DNA from: Boothiomyces macroporosus
Taxonomy: Eukaryota > Chytridiomycota > Chytridiomycetes > Rhizophydiales > Terramycetaceae
NCBI GenBank assembly: GCA_027604185.1
Contig: JADGKB010000084.1
Span: forward strand, 1-63,232
Length of the DNA stretch: 63,232 bases
Direction: 5' to 3'
Shown: positions 36,576 to 48,394 of the stretch, one piece after another
Position numbering within the stretch: position 1 is the stretch's first letter
Layout of the letters: every line of letters begins with the position of its first letter
Notes under the pieces: model-generated
What the model saw: the letters and a program-made list of their open reading frames with translations, nothing else
Told to the model about the DNA's origin: nothing
Database searches by the model: none
Made by a program: the position numbers and the translations under genes

Positions 36576-38907
36576 CTAAAATGTACAAGTGTGATTGCAG
36601 CCTGTTGCACAAATGCTCTTCTCAGCAAACCATTCTACGTTAGTCAAGCTTACCATCCATGCATTTCAAGTGCCCACCATGTGAGCAAACTTGACACCAA
36701 ACATACAGCCCTTTAACGATTTTGTGGCTAGAATCAGTATGAAAAATACCATAATGCGCATTTGGATACATACTGCTTGCATTTTTCGCATTTGGGATTT
36801 GATTTGCCAGTTATGGGAATAGGATAATTGCAATTGGCACAGCATCTATGAATCGTTGTAGAATCTCCATTCATTGCCCGCACTTCTTCAATCTTGCAGT
36901 TTCGTATTATTTTTGCTGCTTCTGGCCACAGCTTTCGTTTAAACAGCAAATCTAAATAGGTTTTAATATACATCTCCGCCGGTATTCTGTCAAAGTTGAT
37001 CACATTGTAGAGATTCATAATTATAAATGTATTCATCTGCACGTTTGCCTAATGTTAGCGTGAACTACATTTGAGGCATAGTAGTCTATTATTTCATGGA
37101 TCAATGGGGTTGGATCCCAAAGCTGTTCAATGATATCCTGAATATTTTTAGTTGCAGGGATCGGTTTGGGGTACAAAGGTGATATGCTGTAAGAAGGATC
37201 CCCAAAGCTAGACTGAACGGATGGGGTATACTGACTTTTAATTTCGGAAAAGTGGGCAACTTCAGCGGTATCAATTTCCGAATCACTCGATGAAGATTCA
37301 TTTAAAAGAAATTCTGCTTTTGGCGGTGCCTCTGGTTTAGCTGCTTTGTTTCTGAAAGGGTTTTTCGCAACTGATTTTCGTTCAGGTCCAATATCTTTAA
37401 GAATCTCCAAAAATGAGAAATCTTTTTTCAAGTTGGCTATTAAGGAATTGCTGGCCGGCGTATCTCTGGTTGCTAAATGTAATTTTGATAAGTTCCGTGG
37501 CTCGAGCTTCTTTTCGCCAAACAACAGTGCTATTAGTTTCCATGTTTCTGCCTCGTCCTTTAAATCTAATTCTAATGCTATTTTATAGTTTTGTAAGCAG
37601 GAGGTCGAAATGTTTTCGGGATCTGCCTTGTAATAATGTGCCAAATACGCAAAGTCTGCCGCTTCATCTGCCTGAGGGTTGTAGAACCCATAATTTTGAG
37701 AAATCAAACGAGACTCTTCTGATAGATCTGTGCTTTTCAATTTGTTTGTAGACTGCTGCGGAATCGCAAAAGTAACTTCACCAAGAGGACTCCATTTAGC
37801 AACATTCGAATTCAAATACTCAGCTGGCTTGATTGAGTTTAGTATATTGTGCTGCACAAAAGTTTGATCTTTAGAGCATGCCCATAATGTAAATGGGTTA
37901 TGCCAATGCAACCCAGTTGGCACTTCTTGGTTTTCGTCCAAACAGTATTGAGCCAAATAAGGCTTATTGAAATCCCAAATATGTATTCTAGTGTCATTTT
38001 TTAGGGAGCATGAAGCGATTTGGCAATTTGAGTCTGGTCTCCATTTGACACGAGATACTTGTTCAATTGTTTGTACAAAGTGCAACGGCACTTCGCTGTC
38101 TGAATCTTTTTCCCATACTTTGATCACTCTATCCCTTCCTCCAGTAGCGATCATGGTACCAGTTTCATTCCAGTCTACTGACAATGCAAATCCAGAATGA
38201 GCAGAATACCGTTTACTCCATTTTAACGGGTTTCTGATATCCCACAATTGCAAACTTCCATTTTCAAATACAGATGCAAATTCGTAGCCAGTGATTGGGT
38301 TGAATTGGACATCTCGCACACTCTCTGCTTTTCCATCAAATGTAATTTTAGCTCTTCCTGGACTTCTCAAGTCCCACACTTTCATCTTTCCATCCTGTGA
38401 GGCACTGAGTAATGTTGCTGGTTCTGTTGGATGTAGGCACACTCGATTTACTACTCGCATATGTTCGTTGATTACCCGTTCAATCTTTTCTGTCGATGAT
38501 TTGTTGATATCGAATATTACAATTGCACCTGCAGCTGCAGCAGTGATAATAACGTGTTTTAACAATAGTCCTCCCCAGACTACATCGTTCGAACTTAGGT
38601 TGGAGTTTGATTTTACACCTGCTCTTAAATTAAGAATTTCTTGAGGATCTTCGCCTGTTGAATATATCTTTAAAATGTCTTTTCCTGCTAGTACTACCAT
38701 TTCCTGGTATCCTGGGGATGCTGACAGGGCATTCAAGGATGCGTTTGTGATGGTTTTGATTGTATCTCGAAGCACCGGTTTCTCTTGTTTCTGAGTTCCA
38801 ATCGCTGTTGCTTGAGCGTATGAATAGTTGAACAAGGACAGTCTCTCTGAAGAAATATTCCTGAGAATGTTGGAGTTTTCTTCAGGGTCTGGGGTTTGCC
38901 TTTTCAT
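36576..38907 (-). CDS. WDR24: WDR24/Sea2, GATOR2 (SEACAT) subunit
   Basis: Exons 37069-38907, 36750-37048, 36654-36727 and 36576-36634 encode 756 residues; introns are 20, 22 and 19 nt. The N-terminal WD40 propeller (residues about 60-360) includes VNRVCLHPTEPATLLSASQDGKMKVWDLR and SVDWNETGTMIATGGRDRVIKVWE. A helical middle follows. A C-terminal RING-type zinc domain has [41 protein letters not shown] and CATGCNH. This layout is WDR24, a regulator of TORC1 signalling at the vacuole/lysosome. Confidence 0.93.
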
Positions 38908-39159
38908 TTTTTCAAAGGTTAAACCCCAGACTCTGCCACAAACTACTAACTGGAATCAAGCGACTCAATAGACTATTAGGAGAGCAGTTGGAACAAGTTT
39001 TCGCTCATGATTGTTCAAATATTTGCAAGATAAGTCTATTTCGCAGTTCTATAATATGTTGCAGTTCAAAACAAATACAAATTAAGCGGGATAATTTCCG
39101 GACCGCTTGCATTAAGTTGTTTGGATTATAATGGGGTAAATAATTTCCCGAAAATTCAA

Positions 39160-39645
39160 ATGCCAATCCTGCTCCCAATCACAACAGTCTCTTCAGTCAT
39201 CCTATCTGGATACTATGTAAAGCTCTTTGCACAAGTTGTATTAAACCGAAGAGCAAACAAAATCACACTGGGAGATGGAACCTACGAAATCATGGATGCA
39301 GTCGCTAATGGCGATAAAGGTAGTCTTCATTAACAAGAAATCAAAAAGCTTTCTGCCAAGTATTCGGAAATCAGAGCTGCAATCAGAGCTCATGGAAACT
39401 TTTCAGAAACAGTTCCAATGTTTTTGATTCTTCTTGGTTTGGCAGAGTACCAACAAGCTTTACCGCCAAATGTACTGAAAGCTATTGTTGGAATTGTAAT
39501 CCTTGGTAGATTATCGCATGCAACCGCTTTGCATTCTAGTAGGTTTGGGGCTACCAGTAAATTGAGACCATTTGGTATGGCTTCCATCTACTGCTCTTAT
39601 TTGATTTTTGGAGGCTCATTACTCTACAAGACCTTTTTTCAATAA
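39160..39645 (+). CDS. MAPEG-family membrane protein
   Basis: Exons 39160-39319 and 39338-39645 encode 155 residues. The intron is only 18 nt (39320-39337, ending AAG). Four helices include the MAPEG signature (LGDG...IRAAIRAHGNFSETVPMFLILLGLAEYQ) and LGRLSHATALHSSRFG. This matches the bacterial-like YecN branch of MAPEG (glutathione-dependent or eicosanoid-type membrane proteins) more than microsomal GST1. No enzymatic specificity is implied. AATAAA overlaps the stop. Confidence 0.88.
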
Positions 39646-39915
39646 ATCTGTTTTCTAACTAGATTATATCAAAGAAGCCTGTCAAGATTACAGCTACACG
39701 TCTCGAGTTTAATCCACCTAGATTCGAGATATTTGTCGCTCCTATCTTTAAAAATTAACCTTGAAAATTGGAGCAAAGTTACTGTGAATTCAACACTGCC
39801 CTAAAGATGACCGTATTTTTAACACCTTTGAATCTTCTGACACGGCTCTGTTCTCAAAAAGGAAATTGGAGGCGCTAAATGAAAAATCCAGCGACAAAAC
39901 TTTTACCTCATAGAG
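39646..39915. other. Probable leader or unassigned 5' exon of the KH-like gene
   Basis: The stretch 39806-39890 reads as natural protein in one frame (beginning DDRIFNTFESSDTALFSK) but has no start codon. It could join the next gene through a GC-AG intron at 39891-39913, which would keep the frame. No upstream ATG exon was found, so I leave it unassigned. Confidence 0.3.
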
Positions 39916-40253
39916 ATGAATTGGGAGCAACAAGATATCATAGGTTATATTTACTGTCCGCCAGACTGGGACGAAGCCAGACTTCGCCAAGGCCAAGACT
40001 CGGAAACAATAATGTACCAGTAAATTAATATAGTAAAATTGCACTAGAAACATTCACTGATATTACATTCGTTCACGACAAGAATGCGATACAAATAATG
40101 GGGGATACCCAAGAAGATGTTTTTAAGGCACAAAGTCAATTGAATTTATTGTTTTTCCCAGTAAATACGAAATCAAAAAAGAGTTGGGCGAGACCAGATA
40201 GACCAGGCAAGTTTATATTAACCAAGGCCAATGGGGACAAAGGAGGGATCTAA
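39916..40253 (+). CDS. Small KH-domain-like protein (gene model uncertain)
   Basis: Exons 39916-40013 and 40034-40253 (20-nt intron) encode 105 residues. The segment ETIIKIALETFTDITF followed by NAIQIMGDTQEDVFKAQSQL has the shape of the second half of a KH RNA-binding domain (strand, loop, beta-beta-alpha). The N-terminus may be longer through an unassigned upstream exon. An alternative 16-nt intron at 40211-40226 would give a different, lysine-rich end terminating at 40269. No family is assigned. Confidence 0.5.
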
Positions 40254-40361
40254 AAAAGGAAAAGAATAGAAGCAGCTTTGCTTCCTCCGGCTCAAGTTCC
40301 AATGGCTGGGATAAACATTACTAATATACTCATTCGGACAATATTACAAGCAAGGCGTTTA

Positions 40362-40985
40362 TTAATAGTCATTAACATTCACTCCGTGGTCTTGATCGAA
40401 TTCAAGTTCCAGTTCTTGCTTCAATTCTTTTGGGGATTTTGATTCGCACAACTGGTCAAAAAAGTTGTAAAACATTCTTCTTCTCTTTACCCATTCTTTC
40501 TTTAGACCGCCGTAGGTTTGTTCAATTTTCGGATCTATATTCGTATCCGTATCTTTTAATTCATTAATCTCCTTCTGGATTCGATCGATTTCCACTTGTA
40601 ATTCTACAATCTGTTTTTCAGCTTCTTCCAAGGTAGGAATATTCTTCAACTTTTGTAAATCTACATTAATAATCTGATTAAATTGAATTTACCAATTACA
40701 CTTTTCACCAGTCCTGTTGATATTCTTTAATTCCTGTAGCTTGAACTCCAATTCCTCATTGTTGACTACCTCTTCTTCTTCCACTGGTGCATACTTTGGA
40801 GCAAAGATCCATTGCTTGCCGTACTGCTTCCCAGTAATCAATTCTTTATCTTTTAGTTCCAAAAGAATCTTTTGAATTTGGGCTTTTGGAATTGTTTGCT
40901 TCAAGTTCAAGTAAATGTCGCTGCTGTTGTATGGTCTTGCTTGGGCGTTCAAATATTCCAAGATTGTTTTGGATTGGTCCGTCAT
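40362..40985 (-). CDS. HOP2: Meiotic recombination protein Hop2 (PSMC3IP/TBPIP)
   Basis: Exons 40700-40985 and 40362-40660 encode 194 residues. The N-terminal winged helix (ILEYLNAQARPYNSSDIYLNL...KILLELKDKELI, then GKQYGKQWIF) is followed by a leucine-rich coiled coil and the C-terminal block EWVKRRRMFYNFFDQLCES. Hop2 acts with Mnd1 and Dmc1/Rad51 in meiotic strand invasion, so it signals a sexual cycle. The single intron region is 39 nt and reads as a nested pair. Confidence 0.93.
40661..40699 (-). other. Putative nested intron (stwintron) in HOP2
   Basis: On the minus strand the 39 nt read gtaattg, then an internal 19-nt unit gtaaattcaatttaatcag, then attattaatgtag. Removing the inner unit leaves gtaattgattattaatgtag, a 20-nt intron of exactly the local type. 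Only removal of all 39 nt restores the Hop2 frame (phase 1). Confidence 0.6.
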
Positions 40986-41199
40986 TTTGTCCAGAAGGAA
41001 AACTCGGAATTTTTTAATTTCGCTCCAGCTGCAGAAATAGGTTTGGCATTGGATTTAACCATTGAAAAAGGTTCTTGCAACTGCTTTCACCTCATTTAAG
41101 CGTTACTCTAAATATATTGAAAGTTGACTTCTGTGTCTAATAATAATTTCCATATTAATCAAGGCTCACGAATACCATAAATGGGTTCAATTGCTCAAT

Positions 41200-41283
41200 G
41201 CAGCTGCTAGCTTTCAAGATTTCCAAGGCAACTGCTAGCTTTCAAGATTTCCAAGGCAGCTGCTAGCTTTCAAGATTTCCAAG
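41200..41283 (+). repeat. Three tandem copies of a 28-bp unit
   Basis: Copies at 41200-41227, 41228-41255 and 41256-41283 have the core ctgctagctttcaagatttc. Copy 2 differs by one base (gcaac for gcagc), and a fourth truncated start (acagc) follows. The repeat sits in the 449-bp divergent region between HOP2 and the MAPKK gene, about 150 bp before the latter; the rest of that region shows nothing else. Confidence 0.95.
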
Positions 41284-41434
41284 ACAGCTTTGCTCGACTA
41301 TCACGCGAGAATTCAACCACAGTACAATTCTACACGTAGCGCCAACAGCGGTAAGTAAACAAGGGCTGAATTGCGTTTATTGGGCAGGTGTAACCTCACT
41401 TGATTTCACGCCTTGAAAAACTTTTCAATCTCGA

Positions 41435-42533
41435 ATGGCAGACAAAACAGACTCACCAAAATCTACAACGCCTGCAAGGAAACCCAAACCAGTCAGACTA
41501 AATCTTAAACCTGGAATTACAGCCACTGCAGGTCAAGATATAGAGTCGCCTTCTTCAATACTAGCGCCCCAACTCAAGGAAATCGCTATTCCTAAAAGTT
41601 TACAGCTTGATTTGAAACCAGAAGATATCGTTACATTAGTAGAACTTGGATCAGGTGCTGGCGGCACAGTCAGTAAAGTACTTCACAAACCAAGTGACAT
41701 AATCATGGCTAGAAAAGTACTCTTTACCTAATTAGATTATTCATGTTGAAGCAAAGAATTCAGTACGTAAACAAATATTGAGAGAACTGCAGTTTTTGCA
41801 TAAGTGCAACTCTCCATACATTGTTTCATTTTACGGAGCATTTCTATTTGAAGGCGATATCAGTATTTGTATGGAATTTATGAATTGTGGTTCATTGGAT
41901 CAAGTGTATAAAAAGACGGGTAATGTTCCTGAAGATGTCGCTGGAAAGATTGGTTATGCCACACTTGCTGGCTTAGCTTATGTATATGATGAACACCGCA
42001 TTATTCACAGAGGTAACATTTGCTAACGAGATATCAAACCAAGCAATATTCTTTTAAATTCGCAAGGAGAAGTAAAAATTGGAGATTTTGGAGTTAGTGG
42101 ACAAACCATTAATTCTGTAGCAAATACCTTTGTTGGAACAAGTGGATACATGTCTGTAAATATGAATTGATATAGCCTGAACGTATTCAAGGAGAAAGTT
42201 ATACCTCTGCCTCAGATGTGTGGAGTTTGGGGATGACACTAGTTGAGCTAGTGATTGGTAAATTCCCTTTCCCTCCTAATGGACAGCCACTATCAGTATT
42301 TGAATTACTAGAATATATCGTACACGAGCCCGTTCCTACTCTGCCAAAAGGCGAGTTCTCTCCAGAATTTGAAAAGTTCATTGCAAGGAGGTAAAATCAG
42401 CTAATATAGTTTGACTAAAGATCAGACTCAACGGCCAACCCCAAGTGAATTGCTTAAAGACCCTTACTGCGTAATGATTGCCGCCAAGGATGTTGATATG
42501 ACTTCATTTGTCAAAGTGTTGTACAAGGAATAA
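41435..42533 (+). CDS. MAP kinase kinase (Ste7/MEK family)
   Basis: Exons 41435-41716, 41736-42012, 42031-42155, 42176-42390 and 42410-42533 encode 340 residues; introns are 19, 18, 20 and 19 nt. The head of about 60 residues is basic and contains [13 protein letters not shown] docking-like sequence. Kinase motifs: glycine loop [10 protein letters not shown], lysine in IMARK, HRDIKPSN (across intron 2), DFGVSG, and the MEK activation loop with SVANT before [12 protein letters not shown]. It should phosphorylate a MAP kinase on TxY. AATAAA overlaps the stop. Confidence 0.93.
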
Positions 42534-42973
42534 ACAATTCAATAAAAATCCAATTCTGATTTATTTCAACTTGTGCATTAGATTTGGGGGATGATTCAAC
42601 ATATTCGAGGCTAAACTTGCCTGTATTTTAGTCAATGGAACTCTCTTCTAATCGATATGCAATAACAGTTTTGCATAATTATTAATTGCAACGAGCAAGA
42701 TTAATTAGACATGCTGTATTTGGTAGATATTTATTAAGTCTATAGCATTTGAAATTATTCGTTATCGATTGGGTTAGTATTCCGTGCCTTACTGATATTG
42801 ATAGGTGCTAATTATCAAAGTTGTGCGCGACTGGGTTATGTTGACCACAATTCTGTTGGCCAAATGTTCTAATGTGTTTGATAGCCAATAATAATGCTGA
42901 GAGTTAGTTGTTCTTTTGCTTCCAAGTAATTCAAGCATTTAATCAAAATAGAAAATTTATTCGCAATATCCAT
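42534..42973. other. Intergenic region between convergent genes, nothing recognised
   Basis: This 440-bp AT-rich stretch separates the convergent MAPKK and Rab genes. It is unusually long for a convergent gap in this window, where 10-50 bp is normal. I see no open frame, tRNA or repeat. Confidence 0.5.
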
Positions 42974-43598
42974 CTAACAGCACGAAGATTGGCTAACTGG
43001 GACCTCAGATTCAACAACTTTGACACTATTTCTTGGTTTTTCAGGAATAGTTGCTTCACCCAATCGTTCAATAATATCTTTTGCCAACGTAAAGAAGATT
43101 TCTTCAACACCAATGTTGGCCTTGGCGCTAGCTCTAACATACTTCATTCCATTCTCTTCTGCGAAGCGACAGGCGGTTTCATCAGTTACCTGAGCTTGTT
43201 CAATCAAGTCACACTTGTTCCCAACCAACAGTTTGTTGACCCCTTCAGGGGCATTCTCTTCAATATTCCTAAGCCATTGAGGAATGCCTGAATTAAGAAC
43301 AATTACTTGCAAAACTTTTATCGCTAGTTAAATCAAATGTAACCGCAATGCCCATTGCTCCCCTGTAGTACGATGCTGTAATAGTTTGAAATCGCTCTTG
43401 TCCAGCTGTATCCCAAATCTGCAATTTAATTCTCTTCCCGTCTACTTCAATTGTGCGGACTTTGAAATCAATTCCAATTGTTGTGATGAATGAAGGGGTG
43501 AATTCGTCATTGCAGAACCGCATTAACAAACATGATTTTCCCACTCCAGAGTCTCCAATAAGTAAAACTTTAACAACATGGTCGTATAACCCGCTCAT
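42974..43598 (-). CDS. Rab GTPase, Sec4/Rab8 type (copy 1)
   Basis: Exons 43307-43598 and 42974-43287 (19-nt intron) encode 201 residues. G motifs: GDSGVGKS, effector [31 protein letters not shown] and SAKANIG. The double-prenylated end is SSCC. Rab8/Sec4 GTPases direct post-Golgi vesicles to the plasma membrane (and to cilia in animals). Compared with copy 2 it reads AVTFDLT in place of the usual LLTYDVT and has lost the other introns, retaining the one in front of the W-LRNIE block. Confidence 0.94.
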
Positions 43599-43949
43599 TA
43601 TTTGTCAAATTTCTGCCAAATTCAACTCCGCCACTTGTTTTGCAAAACGTGAATGATGAATCAAAACTTTTTTAAATTCAGCAGTCTGCTTAATGTAACT
43701 GGCTGCATCGATTCGCATGATGCTTGGCCGTCTATTTTATATAGCATCTTTAATTGTTTTAAACTCCAGGTGTTTCAGCTCTCCCTCCATTCAAACTCTT
43801 GTCAAACATTAAGTCACTGCCTTTCAAACCCTATTAAATTGTTTATTCAATAATGTCGCACTTGACATTGACAGTTAAGATCCTAATATGCTTGTTAGGA
43901 AATCTACATTAATTTAATCTTCTTTATTTTCGGGCAAGAATAATACGCG
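43599..43949. other. Intergenic region, nothing recognised
   Basis: This 351-bp stretch lies upstream of Rab copy 1 and downstream of ClpP, both on the minus strand. It should contain the Rab promoter; no distinct element stands out. Confidence 0.45.
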
Positions 43950-44609
43950 TTATTTCAAGTCCACCCGTTTATCAATTACATGATCAACCAATCCAAACTT
44001 TAAAGCCTCTTGCGCACTGAAATAAAAGTCTCTTTCCATAGTTCTTTCGATAACATCCAATGGCTGTCCAGTGTGTTTTACATAGATGCTATTCAGTGTT
44101 TTCCTAACATTCAATATTTCCTGTGCTTGAATGGCAATATCAGATGCCTGTCCTTCAGCTCCACCACTAGGCTGGTGCAGCATTACTCTAGCATGTGGCA
44201 AGATGTATCTTTGGCCAGGTTCTCCTGCAGCTAAAAGCAAAGATCCCATTGAGCAAGCTTGCCCAATACACACTGTTGATACAGGAGATGAAATATATTG
44301 CATCTAATATCAAGATCAAGTTACAGTGTCGTAGATTGCCATTCCGGCGGTAACAGATCCTCCTGGAGAATTTATATAAAAGGAAATTGGTTTCTTTACT
44401 TCATCTAAAAATAACAGCTGCGCTACTATTATTGTTGATGAGGCATCGTTCACACCTCCATTTAAAAAAATAATCCGCTCCTTCAATAGCCTTGAAAATA
44501 TATCAAACACCCGTTCACCTCTAGGCGATGACTCTATGACATACGGTATCCCCAAATATCGTTTCTGTAGGAATATAGGATGTCGCCCAACAAACTTTTT
44601 CAAAAACAT
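43950..44609 (-). CDS. CLPP: ATP-dependent protease proteolytic subunit ClpP (mitochondrial)
   Basis: Exons 44325-44609 and 43950-44303 (21-nt intron) encode 212 residues. A basic N-terminus suggests import into mitochondria. Catalytic triad motifs: serine in [10 protein letters not shown], histidine in MLHQPSGG, with the Asp in the [15 protein letters not shown] region. [17 protein letters not shown] is the family block before the intron. ClpP is absent from many fungi, so its presence is informative. No ClpX gene is nearby. Confidence 0.94.
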
Positions 44610-44661
44610 GAAAAAAATCTGTAAAAATCTTCAAAATTTATTGTTATAATAGAATAGGAAA

Positions 44662-45368
<707 letters not shown>

Positions 45369-45799
45369 TGAGTTTAGAAAACAAAACTCGCGTAAAAATC
45401 AAAACTCACTTTTCAGTCACGTGGAGTTTGTATTATCACCAATACTAGAAAACCGAACTGATCGATTGTAACTTTAGAAGACCTCTTCTTTGGTAGTTAA
45501 TCAACCGCTCGTGGCGCATGCTTTTAAAACCTCTTGATTTTCTTTTTTTTTTCCAAATGCAGTCCCATCGCACTTTTCATAAACTGTCAATGGACTGCCG
45601 CAAGATGATGAAATTCTAAAGACATTTGCACGTCAGTAGGATTCTTTTGAATATGACTGCCAATTATCTATACCCAAATTTCTGATTGCAATTCATTTCT
45701 AGTTTTGAGCTTTCTTTACTCCAGAAGCGCTTGGTTATATACCAAAGTCTGGTCACCCCGCAACTCGAAATAACTGAAAATACACCATTATATATCTAT
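45369..45799. other. Intergenic region, nothing recognised
   Basis: This 431-bp stretch lies upstream of Rab copy 2 and downstream of the amino-acid transporter, both on the minus strand. It includes a run of T residues near 45540. No gene or repeat is supported. Confidence 0.45.
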
Positions 45800-47088
45800 T
45801 TAAACTGTCATTACACCATAAGTTCCAAAAGTCATGAACCCAAATCCAAATACTATGATACATGAATGGGCAAATCTGCTCCACCACGAAACAGAGTCCC
45901 ATGATAATCTAATATAACATGCGGTTGGCATTATTACTACAGTCATGAAAGACAATGCTGCGCCAATGAAACCCATAACTTTGTAAAACGAGGGAAAGAT
46001 GATTGCAATTAGCAGGACGAGGAACGACAAAAAAGTCCTAGAGAGTATGGTCAGAGTGTCCGAGTAGATATTAAATAGCCCTTCGATGGTAGAATTCACT
46101 GGATGCACAATTAGTGCGTACTTTGTCAATGGATTAATTGCAATAAAAGACAGAGCACTTTGATTTAGTAGCACATTGAACGAAGGTACCAAAGGGAGGT
46201 TTTGTGATACCTAAAGTTAACTATGATAACCTCTGGCTGTATTTCATTTCCAAACATCAAATAACCACAGGCTCCTATTAAACTGTAGAACATCGCGACT
46301 ATCGTGTAGGTAATTGACACTGACTTTCCAAAGCGCTTTTTTTCAATCATATCTAGGTACAATGAAGGAAATACGGCATGTCCTAGATTAAGAATTTGAT
46401 CACCATCTAGCCCAACAAACAAAAGTCCGATTCCCAATCCAATTTGATTAATATCCTCTGGCCACATATTAGTTTGTTGAGGGTCGAATATTGATCCAGG
46501 GCCAACAGGACTTGTAATTCCATCCCACAAAATGGCAACTGTCAGCACGATGAGAGACAAAACGCCTACAAAACTGACCCAAGATATCTTACTCATCGAT
46601 TTTTGCCAGGTCAATGGAGTGAGGAGCAAGATTGATCCAATCATGATCTGCGGCTTGAATGGTGTTAATACCGGTACTAATGAAATCAATGAATCTGCAA
46701 ATAAAATCAACATCGCCACTGCCGCTGCTAGTAATTCTAGAGAAAATAATACAACCATAAAATACTTTCCCGGAGCTCCATAAGCCATATACGCAATATC
46801 GTAAAATGAAGACAGCTTGCCAACACCAGTTTCAAATTCCATACATTTTCCAATTAAATAGGCGGTATAGCAAGCTAGCATACAAAAAAAGACCAATAGA
46901 GATAGTCCCAGCACCCATCCCAATTTATAAAACGCAAATGGCAAAGAAAGCAGGCCCATACCCATCAACAAGTTCAAAGAATTTACTGTCGTCTGCGTAA
47001 AGGTTGATTTTGGTCCTATTTGATCGTAGACCTCCAACAATGGTGTCTGTTCATCTGGTATATCCGTAGGAACCGAAACGTACTCCAT
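45800..47088 (-). CDS. Vacuolar-type amino-acid transporter (AAAP/Avt family)
   Basis: Exons 46231-47088 and 45800-46210 (20-nt intron) encode 422 residues, or 415 if a second, stop-free 21-nt intron at 46383-46403 is removed; removal gives the family motif GHAVFPSLYLDM directly after FVGLD. About eleven hydrophobic helices are visible, beginning with the AAAP signature TVNSLNLLMGMGLLSLPFA. The N-terminus has an acidic dileucine-like stretch (DEQTPLLE), typical of vacuolar targeting. It likely moves neutral amino acids across the vacuolar membrane by proton antiport. Confidence 0.9.
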
Positions 47089-47223
47089 TACTATTTAATT
47101 TTTGACAGAGTTTGAATCAAGCTTTTTCGCACAGATTTTTTCAGCAACTGACTCATCAATGATTGGACAAAAATTCGTCACCATTTCATAGATGGTGGTG
47201 ATCCTTTGACAAATATTAATATA

Positions 47224-47604
47224 TTACTTTTCAGATTTTGGTTTCTTGGATATTCCGCTTGCGGATCCTACCTTTGCATCTTGCAGCGGTCTCTTTTGTT
47301 TGATCGCCCCTGATCTAAGACCAACTTGGTAGTCAGATTTATCTCCATTTTGCTCCGCTTCGTCGAATAGCTCAGCTAATTCATCTTGAATTAGTTGTTC
47401 TTCCTCTTCTTCGGACGTAAATTCATCATCACTATCGTCATCATCATCGCTATCATCTTCAACAAATGACTCGTCATCTGATTCTTCTGGTATCTCTGCT
47501 TTTTCCTTCCCCTTATCTTTCCTATCAACCGGCTTTTCCGGCTCTGGGAGAACCTGCTTGGTAGGAGAAAGAGGTTTCTTTCCCTTGTCCTTTTGTTCAC
47601 TCAT
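47224..47604 (-). CDS. Highly acidic, disordered nuclear-type protein
   Basis: Single exon, 126 residues. A lysine/proline-rich head is followed by an acidic run of mostly D, E and S (residues about 40-70), a short helix QLIQDELAELFDEAEQ, and a basic tail KQKRPL...KKPKSEK resembling a nuclear localisation signal. The composition recalls histone chaperones such as Chz1, but the defining motif is not clear, so function is left open. The start is 32 bp downstream of the TIF6 stop. Confidence 0.65.
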   Translation of the reverse strand: MSEQKDKGKKPLSPTKQVLPEPEKPVDRKDKGKEKAEIPEESDDESFVEDDSDDDDDSDDEFTSEEEEEQLIQDELAELFDEAEQNGDKSDYQVGLRSGAIKQKRPLQDAKVGSASGISKKPKSEK

Positions 47605-47635
47605 CTAAAAAACAAAAAAATTGTATATGAATTTA

Positions 47636-48394
47636 TTAAGTCATGCTGTCGATAAGAGAGTCTCTGAACTCATTGACAACATAAGTTGGCTTTCTATCTT
47701 GTAATTTGAAAATGCTTTCAATTACTGACAGTTCGGTACTTGTAGTGTCGTTGCCAGCGAATGCTGTCCAGTCATTTACAACTAAACCGCCGCCAATCAA
47801 GTCTGAACCTCTGTTTACAGTTCCAGCCTATAATTAAAAACCACTTACCACTAGCGGGATTTGTAATAGAGAGGACAATTCATCTTGGTCTTGAACTGAG
47901 GTACGAGGATGAACAAGACCACCTTGGTTACTTAAGGCACAGAAAGAACCAACAAGTACATTACCAGCAACAGTTTCTCTAAATACTTCTACTTTTAATG
48001 TGTCTGCAATGATTTCCTCTGTTTCTCTGTCAACGTCAGGGTGAATTAAAGCCGCATAGTCATTGCAAGCAATAACATTCCCAAGTGCGGACAAACGCTC
48101 TTCGATTCTCTGAATAGCTACAGAGTCCGGTAATGCATTTCTGATATGTTGTAATTCTTGGTCGGTTGTGCTATTAGGGACGAGTAACCCATGTCTGTTA
48201 CCAGCAGTTAATCTGCCGACAATTCTTGTTCCTCCAATGGTGGTGTGAATAAGTGGAATAACATCTCCTAGTTCGCTTTCAAACACACTGTAAAAGTTTT
48301 CTGAGCCACCAATAGCAACTAGGCCGTATGAGTTTGTTAACTTGGCAAAGACACCAATATCATTAGAGTTTTCAAATTGAGCACGAACTGCCAT
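47636..48394 (-). CDS. TIF6: Eukaryotic initiation factor 6 (ribosome anti-association factor)
   Basis: Exons 47849-48394 and 47636-47827 (21-nt intron) encode 245 residues, the exact family length. [23 protein letters not shown] starts the five-fold pentein repeat. Further blocks are [47 protein letters not shown] and [16 protein letters not shown]. eIF6 keeps nascent 60S subunits from joining 40S and is needed for 60S biogenesis. AATAAA overlaps the stop. Confidence 0.97.

Noticed and set aside
36530..36628. N-terminal extension of the DLEC1-like gene
   Set aside because: The upstream in-frame stretch overlaps the last exon of WDR24; the Met at 36529 lies just after the WDR24 stop.
39790..40053. 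Minus-strand open frame opposite the KH-like gene
   Set aside because: It has no recognisable features, and the plus strand reads as coding across a canonical 20-nt intron.
47224..47604. Assignment of the acidic protein to histone chaperone Chz1
   Set aside because: Composition fits, but the defining CHZ motif is not clearly present, so it was left as unknown.
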